Source: Bretschneidera sinensis (taxonomy: Eukaryota; Streptophyta; Magnoliopsida; Brassicales; Akaniaceae). From it: DNA of 64,000 nt. Below the pieces are notes generated by a model, which saw nothing but the letters and a program-made list of their open reading frames with translations, was not told the DNA's origin and searched no databases. Location of the stretch: positions 53,423,584 to 53,487,583 of the forward strand of contig CM043705.1 in assembly GCA_023935145.1 (NCBI GenBank), read 5' to 3'. Below are positions 53,072 through 64,000 of this stretch, one piece after another (positions within the stretch are counted from its first letter, which is position 1; each line of letters opens with the position of its first letter). Both the position numbers and the translations under genes were made by a program.

Positions 53072-55380
53072 GATGACTTTGATATAAAGGCCATGTGGAT
53101 GAGAAAAATGCTTAATCAAAGTTGGAATTCAGATACTGTATAATTCATTTTTCAGTAAAGAAATGTATCAAAAGAAAAGAAATATAAAAGTGAACCTTGA
53201 TTTACGTATATTATAATTATGACGAATGGTGATTATAGTTCTACATTTCATGCAAAAGAAGCAAAAAAATGAAAAGCCTGGCTGTACAATTGATGCGACT
53301 TTGATTCGTAAATTGGGTGTGATTTTTATCCAGTATCTTTACCGTTTGGTTTTGTTAATTTTGGTTTGCAGCTTTCAATTATTGTTCTTGAAATATGTTT
53401 TGGTAAAACAAAAATGAAATTAAAAATTATTTTGTGTTTGATAAAATAATTGTGAAAAACAGTTGTTTTAACATTAAAATTAATTTTTTTCAAAACTTAG
53501 TTTTTAATTTTTTAAAAATAAAATCACTAAGACTAACACTAAGACCAAAAGGCATTAAAAATACATAGAAGTTAAATCGAATCGAGCTGAACTCGAATTA
53601 GGAGGTTGTTGAGGGGTTGTTGAGTTTGGTTTGTGAACGAAAAGACTAACCGATCTGAATTTCAAGTCGAATTCAAACTCAATTTTTTGAGCTCGAAAGG
53701 AATATATTGAGCTCCAGCTCGGCTCGATTGGATTTTTATATTTAAAATATAACCTAATTTATTTAGTCTTTAAAACCCATAACTATTTTAAAACAAAAAA
53801 AAACTAATTAAAATATAATTATAACATTAAATCTTATTTTATAATATTTATATATATTAAAATTAAAATTATTAATTTAATTGAATTACTTTAAAAATTT
53901 ACGAAATTGAATTCGGTATTACTCGAACTCATCTTGATTGATTATTCAAATCAAAATCATTACTCAACTCGATTTAATCAAACTTTAAACTATACCTCCC
54001 AATAAAATCTAGCTGCTCGGTTGACTCATCTGAACCTTACAGTTCTTACCAAGTAGTAGTATTTATTTATTTATATTTCATTTGCAATTTTCCAATTTTG
54101 GCTTTCTTTGAATGGTATCCAATACAACAAATTTCCAATGTTAACTTTGTATGCATCAATATTTTAATTATTACTTGTTTGAGAGTATTGTGTTGTAGGT
54201 ATTAAAAGTGTTATGAGAGTATTCGTATCAAAAGAGTTGTAAAAATTGTTGTTGCTAAAAACTTAATGTAACGTTTGGTAAACTGATTTGCAAAAACACT
54301 GTGAAAATTCTGTGATCAATAATAATGTTTAATTATTTCAAAAAAAAATAATGCTAGGTAATTGTAATTTTAATAGTGTAATAAAATTGTAAAGTTATTA
54401 AAATAGACATGGTTCAAAAATATATAATTTTAATGAATTATTTTTTAACTAAAAATGTATTCTTTATTAACAATTAAAAAAATTATTCATTATCTAATAA
54501 TAATCAACAACTTTATATTAATAAAATTATTTATTACTTAACAGTAAAATAAAAAAATTATCTACGATCTTTGTTTTCTTTGATCGTTTCTTTTAAGTGA
54601 TATTTCCATAGTCGAACTCATTGTTTCAACAAAAATAAAAAAAAATTAAAAAATTAAATAATTTAAATATATAAGTAACAAAGTGGTTTCAGTTTTATAT
54701 AAAATTCATTAAAACTTTAAGAATTACTCGATCAAGCACATTTTAAAAGCTCTTTCATTTTATGCTTTTTAAAAAATTTAAAATTTTTTAATTTTTCTTG
54801 ATAGTTATTTTTGAAAAAATTATAATAATAAAATTTTACTAAACAGTAATTAAAAAAAAACAATCAAACCATTTTCGTCAAATCTTTTTCTACGAGCAAA
54901 AACTTTTTTCAGACGCACCCTTGATGTCCGAGGAGTATCAAAGGAATATCTCCGATTCATAGCAAGCTGAACCTCATTTAACATGGTGCAGTTCCCATTT
55001 GGGCCCAAGTGTGGGTCCCAGGGGCTGACCCAACAACAGGTTCCGCGTATCGTCATCGGCGAGAGAGATATATCATTAGATCCTGATAAACCGACACAGC
55101 CGACACCTTCAATTTTGACAAGTGATTATTATTGTTATTACTGATACGAAAAAAAATAAAAATAAAAAAGGGAGGGAAATAGTAGTTACACACAAGGTCA
55201 GTCGAGGATTCACACACAAAACAGAGAGTAAGAAGTGAGAAAGAATCTCATTCCGTTGAAAAAGTAAAAGGGATACGCATTCACCAACCTTCCCCTTTAC
55301 AACTGCCTGCCTTTCATTTCTCAATTTTCTCACACTCAAAAATCCTTAAAACTTGAACTCTCTCAACAATCAGATTAACA
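53072..55380. other. Intergenic region between the unidentified gene and VIK
   Basis: No gene recognised. 53150-54900 is AT-rich with a CTCGA-rich dispersed repeat at 53575-54025. 54900-55100 is more GC-rich and carries TTTGGGCCCAAG near 54998-55009, a site-II-like promoter motif, so the VIK promoter probably starts there. Confidence 0.5.
53575..54025. repeat. Dispersed repeat rich in CTCGA/TCGAGCT motifs
   Basis: Repeated GAACTCGAATT, GAGCTCGAAAGG, CTCGGCTCGATT and similar at 53575-53740, with related motifs on the other side of an AT-rich core (53925-54025, CTCGAACTC and CAACTCGATTTAATC). This pattern is common in plant genomes as a non-autonomous repeat. The class is not determined. Confidence 0.45.
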
Positions 55381-55467
55381 CACTCAAACAAACCAACCAG
55401 AAGCTTCTTCTGATCTCTCTCTCTCTGTCTATTCAATCAAATCTAATACGGATCCGATATTTGCTCC

Positions 55468-58400
55468 ATGAGCTCCGATTCATCATCGGCGGGCGCCGGG
55501 GACTCGTTGGCGCCGGGGACCACCAGGAAGGGTGCGTCGGCATCTTTGGCAGTGGACAAGCAGAAGGAGAAGGCGAGGGTGAGCAGGACCTCCCTTATAC
55601 TGTGGCACGCCCACCAAAACGACGCCGGTGCCGTCGCCAAGCTCCTCGAGGAGGATCGCTCCCTGGTCCACGCCAGGGACTATGATAGCCGCACTCCTCT
55701 CCACGTCGCCTCCCTCCACGGCTGGATCGACGTCGTCAAGTGCTTGATCGACTACGGCGCAGATGTCAACGCCCAGGATCGCTGGAAGAACACGGTACCG
55801 TTTTACTATCACCTTTAAAATCACCTCTCTCTCTGTTTTCCTTTGTCCTTTTATTGTTAATTTTTAAATTTGATGATTGCTCTGGTTTTATGAGCTCGTT
55901 TTTATTTTTATAACTTGCAATTTAGTTGCTAAGGTTATGAGCAATCTAGTTTTATGAGCTCGTCTAGCTCGATATTGTTATTGATTTCTCATACATATTT
56001 TGACTAGAGGATTTCTTGTGAGCAAGAGTTTTGTCAACGGATTTAATGAGTTTAGCATTCTCCATACTTGATTACTCGCTAGCTCGGCTATAGCAATATC
56101 AATCTTTTTGTTTCTGTGGCTTTCCAGTCAATTTCTCGCTGTACATTTGGTTCTCTTTGCTATCTATGGTTAGATTTTGTGAGGCAACATGCAATGTATT
56201 GGGCTAATGGTTACTATTACCTTATTTTCCCCCTTTTAAAGCAGAAGCTAATTTAGTGTGTCATTAATCTTTGCATGAAGTGCTTTTTGAATCTGTTATG
56301 TTTTCTGACGTGTCAAATGGTAAATAATATTCTGAAATTTCATGACTAAGAAAATCTCGAATTCTGAGTTGTAGCATTCTAATATGCGCGGTTAGCTTAC
56401 TTCTAAGTGTATGTTTTATGTCCATTCGGTCTAGAAAATTGAGTTAAGATAGTTTATTGTCTTGAATCGGATTTCTTTCATGGCAGCCTTTAGCTGATGC
56501 AGAAGGAGCCAAGAAACACAGCATGATCGAGCTATTGAAATCATATGGTGGCTTATCTTATGTAAGTCTGGTGCTTGATGTTCACTCTTTTTCATTTCCT
56601 AGTGTTTATGTATAATTTTTTATGTCATTTGCTGCAAATTGTGTTAATTAGTATTTTGGTCACTCGTTACCCATCACCCTTTTCTTTTTCCTTTTATTCA
56701 TCCTTTGTTTAAAATGTTTATTCTGTTATTACACTACTTCGAATAGCTGGTTACTTCTTTCCACACTGCAATGCAAAATTGTATTTCCAGATTATTTAGT
56801 ATTTCTACTTGCTAAAGAATTTCACCTGTTGATGCAAATGATAAGTTGAGAATTCCTGGACGTATTATTCATTTTGTTTTTCTCATTGAAATAGTCTACA
56901 AGATATATTTCTTCCTATTGCATCATAATATTTCTAATGGCTTTACATGCTAATTCTATCTTATGTTTGCTATATCACCTAGTTATTAGCAGTTCGGTAA
57001 GCCAATTTTACTAAACTAGCTTGCGGAAGAAGGGCATTTGAAAGTGGCATATTTTGATCAAGTCATATCTCATTACTCTGGTAGTTTAAAGTGTATCTGT
57101 TGGTCAGTTGTAGTATGACTGATACACTCTGGTAATTGATTTTAACTCTTAGACATGGGGGCCAAGTTGAAGTCATGTTTGGATCTTTAAGCTTCCAATG
57201 ATGTTACTGTGTCCTTATGTTATTGAAAACTCTTACTATAGATCTCATCAGAATTACTTTATTCAAGCCTCTACCATGCTACTGCTTAGTGTCTTCAACT
57301 GCTCACTCATGGGAAGTTGGCTATAAGTCTATAATTATCTGGGATATTTCACATTAGAGTGGGTTGCAAACTTGCAATATCAAAATGGGGATCCTTGTTT
57401 ATATCGCTGATGTGACTATACTTAACTAGTCAATCTGACCAATATCCTGAGGAGCAGAAATGCATACTCATGTGGGTTGTTAACTTCATGTAACACATTT
57501 TATGATATCTTATAAAAAAAGCACCTTTATGATATGCTCAATACTAGTGGTATATATACCAGATTACTTTGTGAAGACTCCTTTTATACCTTGTGGATTT
57601 CAAGTTCAAATGCTTTTGTGGGATTTAAATTTAACTGCTCATTGTTGCAGGGCCAAAATGGCAGCCATTTTGAACCAAAGCCTGTTCCACCCCCTCTTCC
57701 AAGCAAGTGTGACTGGGAAATTGACCCTTCTGAGCTGGACTTCTCGAACTCAAATATTATTGGGAAGGTTTGATGCTAATTTGTTTTCTTAATATTAGTG
57801 AATTCACAACAGACTGTCTTTGCAAAGTTGAACCATGACTTCGACAAATGTTTCTTCTTTTTTTGTATTTTTGGATTGTGAATCGGCCGTTGGGTTTTAA
57901 ATTTTTAATTCTACTAGTATTTAACTTGTATTTTTCTAGAGATATCTGTAAGATATGCTTTCACTGATGAATAGCTGATTCTGGTAGGGGTCTTTTGGTG
58001 AGATTGTAAAAGCCTATTGGCGAGGAACACCAGTAGCTGTCAAACGCATTCTTCCGTCTCTTTCCGATGATAGATTGGTGATGTACGTTCATCAAGCTTA
58101 TTACATTTTTCTTAGTTGCAACTTGCAACTAAGTTGTTTTCTCTGCAATTGCATGAACTGCTATTTTTGCATCAATGTTCTATCCCTTTCCTATTATTTT
58201 TTAGTTTTTATTTTCTAAATGTATGTTATGTATTGAACTGTTTTCCCGTTGACAATGAATCAAAAAAAAAGTAAACGAAAAAATTAAGTATTATCAACCT
58301 AGAAGTAAATGGAGTCTTTTTTCTAAAAAAAATCACAATAGTATTTCACTCTTATGGAATCGGTTTCTGTTGATATCAAAAAGTGGCTTTCACTTTTCAC

Positions 58401-58940
58401 ATATCAAGTCTAATCGGGCTACCGTTTTCAGGGAAATGCTCTAGTTCTTGTTGTATGATCTAATTTCGTATCTAAACCTGTTCTCTATTCTATTAAGAAC
58501 GTAAACTCCTGATATCTTTTCGCTTTACTGATGCAGTCAGGACTTCAGGCATGAAGTTAATTTGCTAGTGAAGCTTCGCCACCCTAACATTGTCCAATTT
58601 CTGGGAGCTGTCACTGAGAAGAAGCCCCTTATGCTAATTACTGAATATTTACGAGGGGTATATGAATGCATATTTGTTTGTTCTTCCAAATTTCAAATTG
58701 TCTCTGCAGAATATTTTCTTAATAATCTTTTATTTTTTGGTAAAACACACTCACACACCACTCGAACCTGGGACTTTTAGGACCAGGGCTATTTTCTTAA
58801 TAATCTTGAAAGCTAATCCTAATATCACTCATGCTTAGTAGCATTCATTTTCTGTTATAGGGTGATCTTCATCAGTACCTCAAGGAAAAAGGTGCGCTTA
58901 GTCCATCAACAGCTATAAACTTTGCATTGGACATTGCAAG
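55468..58940 (+). CDS. VIK: VIK-type ankyrin-repeat protein kinase (ILK/MAPKKK-like), 5' part
   Basis: Six exons seen: 55468-55794, 56487-56561, 57651-57767, 57988-58082, 58537-58657 and 58861-58940, all GT-AG, about 272 codons of an expected 430-450. The start MSSDSSSAGAGDS fits the family. Ankyrin repeats lie at about residues 40-135 (RTPLHVASLHGWIDVVKCLI, then D-V-N-A-Q-D-R-W-K-N-T). The kinase opens at about 165: Gly loop GKGSFGE (172-178), ATP Lys192 in VAVK, helix C Glu211 in DFRHE. Exon 6 ends in LDIAR before the catalytic loop. Arabidopsis VIK (At1g14000) acts with the receptor VH1/BRL2 and in sugar signalling (family knowledge). The rest of the kinase must lie beyond the window. Confidence 0.92.
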
Positions 58941-59328
58941 GTATCTAAAGTTTCTGATATTCTCTTTTACCATTAATCAGAGAACCCGAGTCTTTTATAA
59001 TTCATAATTCATTCAGTTGTTGGTTGCTTATGTCCATACTTTCTTGTTATAGATATTATTCATCCCAAGAAAAGAAAGGTGGAAAATAAGGAAAAATCAT
59101 AATAGAAGTTCTTCCAAAAATTTATTGAATCTGTAGTTGCATTGCTTGGAGTTCTAATTTGGCTTCAAAATTTATTCCTTGTATGTGCTATTAGTTTAAT
59201 GTCTTGGAAGCAGTATATGGTTCCATGGGTTAATTTATGAGTTAATCAGTTAAATAAGTGCTCTGTTTGGGTTTCTGAAACTGACCTGGGCAGTAGCAAT
59301 AACATGACTCAAGTTAGTATTATTGGCA
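58941..59328 (+). other. VIK: Start of the VIK intron invaded by an Athila element
   Basis: The donor GTATCT at 58941 follows ...ATTGCAAG (phase 2). Ordinary AT-rich intron sequence extends to 59328, where the LTR begins. The acceptor is outside the window, so the intron exceeds 5 kb. Confidence 0.8.
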
Positions 59329-60873
59329 TGCCAAAAAACAGATGTGTAAATTAATTCCTTGCTCTAAAAATTATCGTATGAAATATAGTGGAAAGTAAAA
59401 GTCATTTCCCACAGAGGATTGTAAATTAATTCAATTAAACACTTAATTGTTAAAAGAAAAAATATAAATAATTAAACTAAATAATTTCTAAACTAAATTA
59501 AATTCAAAAGAACCTAATAAACTAATTCGGGGTTTTTAAATGATTAATTAAAAATTACAAATAATGAAAGACAACTATAATATGATTCAAAATTAAATAA
59601 ACTTTGTAACAATAAAGGGAAAACTGGTCAAATGATCATTCTCTACCACTAGATATGAAATGATGAATCAATATCAGAGTTATCCCCAAATTTCTAATAA
59701 AATTACCAACCGTAGATAATAATAAGCTCTATTACCCTAATCTTTCCTTAGTTTGTCGTTAAGTAAAACAAGCTCTTTACTTAATCTCTATCTATTAAAT
59801 AACCTAGAATAAGCTCTCTAAATTTAATTTAATAGAAGCATTAGGTTAAGAAAGATAGGTTGGTCCAAGAAACAAACACATAAGCTCGGTTCATTTATCT
59901 TGAGTTATGTTCCATATAATAATCACAAGAAAATATCCCATCATCAGTGATTACTAATTGCTACCATTGATTAGAAATTCAAGATAATTACAGATCAAGA
60001 TTCCTAACCTAGCAATAGATAATTACCCTATTTCATTTGGTTGACCACCCCAAGTAAAATAAAATAATAATTATAAACAATTCTTATGGAAGAACATAAA
60101 TAATTTTATTGGAAATGTGGATAATAATCTCTGAATATTCAATCACAAAATCATGTCTAGAGCTTTAAAATCATCCCTTAACCAAAAATAAAATTAGCTA
60201 GACATAATCCTAAAATTAAAAACAAAATAAATATTCAAAGACATGAAAGATGGGAAGAATGAAGAATGAAAGCGAACAACAATAATCTTGAAGAGTCTTC
60301 TATGCAGATGAATCTCCTTGATCGCTAATAGCAGGTACGTTCTTCCCAATTTTATCTTCTTTTTTTTTTTTTTTTTCTAGGAAAAATCTCTTCTTCTTAT
60401 AAGGTAAGGGCAGTCGGCCTTATATAGGCAAACTCAATATTCATTAGGGTTTTTTTTATTGCCCTCTCCAGCTATGTGGGCTGCAGCCCAAGAAAAGTAT
60501 GTCGCGGCCCATGTCAATAGACATCCCAGCCAAACTCCGGGGAACAGACGGCCACAGCATGCAAAACCATGCTACGGCACACGTTCTTCTTCAAATTCAG
60601 TTATTTTCCTTTGATAAAACTACGTTATCTCTCTCATTCTGACTTTGATTTTTGAACCATTTGATCCAAGACTTTCTGGATCTTCTTGCCAATATTATTT
60701 TTTCATCCAAATATTATTTTTAAGCACCTGTGATATGAAAATACACCAAAAATACTTGTGATTGTGAAAAACACATTTTTTAAGACAATTAAGTAAAAAT
60801 GCAAGATTTAAACCTAATTTTCCACAAATAATACCGATAAATCAGTAAGTATTAGTGTATTATCAAGTACTCA
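59329..60873 (-). repeat. 3' LTR of the second Athila-like element
   Basis: On the minus strand it starts TGAGTACTTGATAATAC at 60873, right after the purine tract GTTAGGGGTTGTGA. It ends ...TTTTTTGGCA at 59329. About 1545 bp. The left limit is inferred from a TG/CA end only, because the partner LTR is outside the window. Confidence 0.6.
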
Positions 60874-62367
60874 TCACAACCCCTAACCAGCTCCTTGCCA
60901 ACCTCTAGCAAGTCAAGCATCTAAAAATTACCTCTAACCAAAACCAAAAATCAAAACTACTCCTAAACTAAGATAAATCACTTTCGTCGATTGCACGGTT
61001 GCATGTAGCGAATGCAACAAGCCTTTAAACCTATTGGTGGCTCAAATAGGACGAGTATAGTCTCGTGAGGGCTTTCAGCGGCGATACCCACAAACACCTG
61101 AAAGAATTAAGCTTAATCCTAGGTCGATTCATAATCCTGTCTCATAAGATTGCAAAGAGCATATAATTAACAGTATCGTCAGATATCACACAAATTCAAG
61201 AGTTAGATTCACAAGTCCACTCATACTCTTGCCATCAATCTCTACCACTTCATTTGCATGATTATTCAAAAAGATTAGTTTTATTGCTCGGATTGTGTTA
61301 TGCGGACAAGTATTAGTCATGATCTCGAAATATGTGTATCAAACTTCATAGGCCTATTTTTCAGAAATATTCTCCACTAATGTAGGATTGTCACACCACT
61401 TGGGATCAAAAAGACTTCAACCATCCTCAATTTCTTGCAAACCATGTATTTTCATTCATGCATTTTCGTTTTTTTTTTTCCATCTTGATGACTTGCCACA
61501 ACCCCCAACCTATCATCTTTCATAACTTGGGTTGTGGTAGTATTCAAAATCAATTCATTTCCTAACTCCATTTATGCTTTATTTTAATGTGTGCATTTAG
61601 GTCCTCTTAAAGGGTAAGGATATAGTGTTTAAGCTCAAAAAGGGGTAGGTTATAATGGGCTAAAAAAAAGAAAAACATGGTCTCTTATTATGGCTCAAAG
61701 GGGTGACTAGCAGTCAAAATGAAAAAGGGTAGGCTAGAAAGGCTCAAACGATTCAACAATGGCCTAAATCATCTCCTTAATGGTGTGAATCCTATGATTT
61801 CGCCTCGAGCAATCATCAAATAGGTTCCAGAGTCTGTTGAGATCAATCATAAAATCAAAATTCACATAAAACTTCTCTAAGCATGCAAAGACTATCAATC
61901 CTCACAATCATATTTAGGAATAGCATAAATCTCAAACAATTGCAGACTAGACAAGCAACCCACTCTTAAACTCATGCAAAATCCAACTCAATTGAAAACT
62001 ACATACAAATGCCACCTGATATACCATCATTGACCATATGAATCAACCCAAACATCAAACTTAGTCTTTCTTTTTATTTAATTTTAATTTAATTTTAAAA
62101 AAAAATAGAATTATAAGGAAAATGAAATTAAAAACTCTTAAAATCCTAAGGAAATAAAACTAAAAACAAAAATAAAATAAAAGGCTTAAAAAAATAATGA
62201 AAATATAGCAATACATCATCCACCCCCAACCTAAATTGGGTAATGTCTTCATTGCTACGAAAAATAAAATAAACTGAACCAAACTAAAAACTAAATGAAA
62301 AATAAAAATAAAAACAAAACGAAAAAATTGGGTTGCCTCCTTTTTCAACCCGACGTGTACCCCTTTT
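60874..62367 (-). other. 3' non-coding region of the second Athila-like element
   Basis: No ORF with a recognisable domain. Contains C-rich tracts on the + strand (ACAACCCCCAACC near 61500) and blocks matching 20600-22050 on the opposite strand. Homopolymer A-runs occur near 62095-62110. Confidence 0.55.
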
Positions 62368-63749
62368 TCACTCATCAATATATGCTGGTTCATAGAGTGG
62401 TACATCCTCTACATCATACATCTCAAACGACTCGTAGTAAGGCTTCAGTCTATGCCCGTTCACCTTAAAGATCTTGTCGGTTTTCAAACTCTTGATTGTA
62501 ACTGAACTGTGAGGAAAAACATTAGTAACAATAAAAGGTCCAACCCAACAGGAACGTAACTTATCGGGAAATAACTTCAGGCGTGAGTGGAATAAAAGGA
62601 CTTTTTGCCCGATGCTAAAGTTTTTCCGCACAATCATCCTATCGTGGAACGCCTTAGTTTTCTCTTTGTAAGTTCTTGCACTCTCATAGGCATCATTTCG
62701 TATCTTCTCAAGTTCTTGTAGTTGGGGTTTCCTTTGCTCACCCGTGGCATCCATCTCCATGTTACATTGCTTTACCACCCAAAATGCCTTGTGCTCTAAT
62801 TCTACCGGAAGATGTGACAAGGCTTACCATAGACTAACCGATAAGGAGACATACCGATGAGCGTCTTGTAAGCGGTTCTATAAGCCCAAAGTGCATCATC
62901 AAGGCGTGAACTCCAATCTTTTCTATTCAGGTTGACTGTCTTTTCAAGTGTGGATTTCACTTCTCGATTCGACACTTCAACTTGCCCATTAGTTTGTGGA
63001 TGATATGTCGTGGATACTTTGTGTTTGATGTTATACTTCTTCAACAATGCTTCCACCAACCGATTGCAAACGTGTGTACCTCTGTCACTGATCATGGCCT
63101 TTGGTGTTCCAAACCTTGCAAAGATGTTAGACTTTACAAAATCTACAACAACTTTAGAATCATCAGTTTTGGTGGCTTTTGCTTCCACCCATTTCGAGAC
63201 ATAATCAACAGCAAGTAAAATGTAAAGATTACCAAAAGAAGATGGGAAGGGTCCCATGAAATCAATGCCCCAAACATAAAAAATCTCAACAAAAAGTATC
63301 GGGGTTTGTGGCATTTGATTCCGGGCACCTAAGTTACCTATTCTTTGACAACGATCACATGACTTGCAAAAGAAGTATGCATCCTTAAACAACGAGGGCC
63401 AATAGAAACCACAATCAAGCACCTTGAGTGTCGTCCTCTTAGGTCCAAAGTGTCCCCCGCATGCATAAGAATGACAGAAGGTAAGAATAGAAGAGAATTC
63501 GGATTCGGCTACACACCTTCTTATCAGTTGATCGGAGCAGTGCTTCCACAGATATGGATCATTCCACACATAGTACTTTGCATCCGCTTTAATCTTGTCC
63601 TTCATAGCACGAGTCAAATCTATCGGTAGCTTCTTGGTAACCAAGTAATTGACAATATTTGCGTACCAAGGGGCTACCAATTCAAATGAAAATAACTGCT
63701 CATTCGGAAAATTCTCATGCTGTGGTAGGGCATCTTCATCATGAATCAA
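62368..63749 (-). pseudogene. Integrase of the second Athila-like element
   Basis: 62802-63749 has the HHCC zinc domain (L-T-F-C-H-S-Y, C-D-R-C-Q-R) and the core [24 protein letters not shown] and H-P-Q-T-N-G-Q-V-E. Near 62805-62825 the frame shifts inside the [12 protein letters not shown] region and continues as 62368-62820, ending with the [12 protein letters not shown] tail. Apart from that shift the integrase is nearly intact, so this copy is younger than the one at 16122. Confidence 0.88.
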
Positions 63750-64000
63750 TCAGCTTAGATGATCCGCAACCAGATTTTCACTACCTCACCTGTCTTTAAT
63801 CTCTAAATCGAATACTTGCAAGAGAAGTATCCATCGGATGAGGCATGGATTAGCATCCTTCTTAGTCAGCAAGTACCTAAGAGCTGCATGATCAGAATAA
63901 ACAATTACCTTTGTACCAATCAAGTAAGAACAAAATTTTTCTATAGCAAAGATAACAGCCAAAAGCTAATTTTCAGTTGTGGAATAGTTAAGCTGGGCAT
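63750..64000 (-). pseudogene. RNase H C-terminal part of the second Athila-like element
   Basis: The minus strand encodes L-N-Y-S-T-T-E-N followed by a stop, then V-I-F-A-I-E-K-F and [19 protein letters not shown]. It is followed by N-L-V-A-D-H-L-S. Three stops occur in about 80 codons. The start is outside the window. Confidence 0.75.

Larger units (their letters stand above)
59329..64000 (-). mobile_element. Athila-like Ty3 retrotransposon in a VIK intron, cut by the window edge
   Basis: A minus-strand element. The 3' LTR is about 59329-60873 and the 3' non-coding region is 60874-62340. Integrase and RNase H lie from 62368 to 64000. It is related to the + strand Athila-like copy at 16122-22250 and shares the same integrase C-terminal wording and the GGGAGGCAACCC tract (about 62330-62342). 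Gag, protease and RT are beyond the window. Confidence 0.85.

Noticed and set aside
54262..54850. Possible hAT-type MITE (CGTTTGGTAAAC near 54283, ACTGTTTAGTAAAA reversed near 54848)
   Set aside because: Only about 12 bp of imperfect inverted match and no target duplication in AT-rich DNA.
55483..55824. Minus-strand 113-codon frame opposite VIK exon 1
   Set aside because: GC-rich antisense of a well-supported exon; no domain.
1..64000. tRNA or rRNA genes
   Set aside because: No cloverleaf-like A and B box pairs or rRNA segments were recognised; the only tRNA-related signals are retrotransposon primer sites.

Overview
The window is nuclear DNA of a flowering plant. It has intron-rich genes with GT-AG junctions, plant-specific proteins (a GNOM ARF-GEF, a VTI12-type SNARE, a VIK/ILK-type ankyrin kinase) and a heavy load of plant LTR retrotransposons (Tekay/Del, Athila, Tat, SIRE and Tork lineages). 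The host proteins look most like eudicot ones; the species cannot be fixed from sequence alone. All recognised host genes lie on the + strand.

Layout. 1-22250 is a nested retrotransposon block. The oldest layer is a + strand Athila-like Ty3 element (16122 to about 22250). A minus-strand Tekay/Del-like Ty3 element (1-16121) inserted into its gag. A minus-strand SIRE-like Ty1 element (5177-15265, perfect 5-bp target duplication ATAAG) inserted into the LTR of that one. 22854-33953 is a small predicted membrane-protein gene of two exons whose 10.5-kb intron holds Tat and Tork remnants and a solo SIRE LTR. 34362-35852 is a non-autonomous Mutator-like element. 36440-43354 is GNOM. 45042-47262 is VTI12. 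50677-51275 is a solo Tat-type LTR just upstream of a small unidentified gene that ends at 53071. 55468-58940 holds the first six exons of VIK. Its next intron carries a minus-strand Athila element (59329-64000) that runs off the window.

How it works together. GNOM activates ARF GTPases in endosomal recycling, VTI12 is a Qb-SNARE of the trans-Golgi/endosome, and VIK is a MAPKKK-like kinase. They are neighbours, not an operon. GNOM and VIK are also almost adjacent in Arabidopsis (At1g13980 and At1g14000), so the host order looks conserved while the spaces between genes have filled with transposons.

Most notable signal. The SIRE-like family carries clusters of the 12-bp palindrome CCAGTCGACTGG. 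Start-to-start spacings are 21-22, 30-31, 42 and 52 bp, close to whole turns of the DNA helix. Clusters sit upstream of the TATA box in all three LTR copies. A fourth, 12-site cluster lies between pol and the third (env-position) ORF, right before a good TATA box, which suggests an internal promoter module for that ORF.
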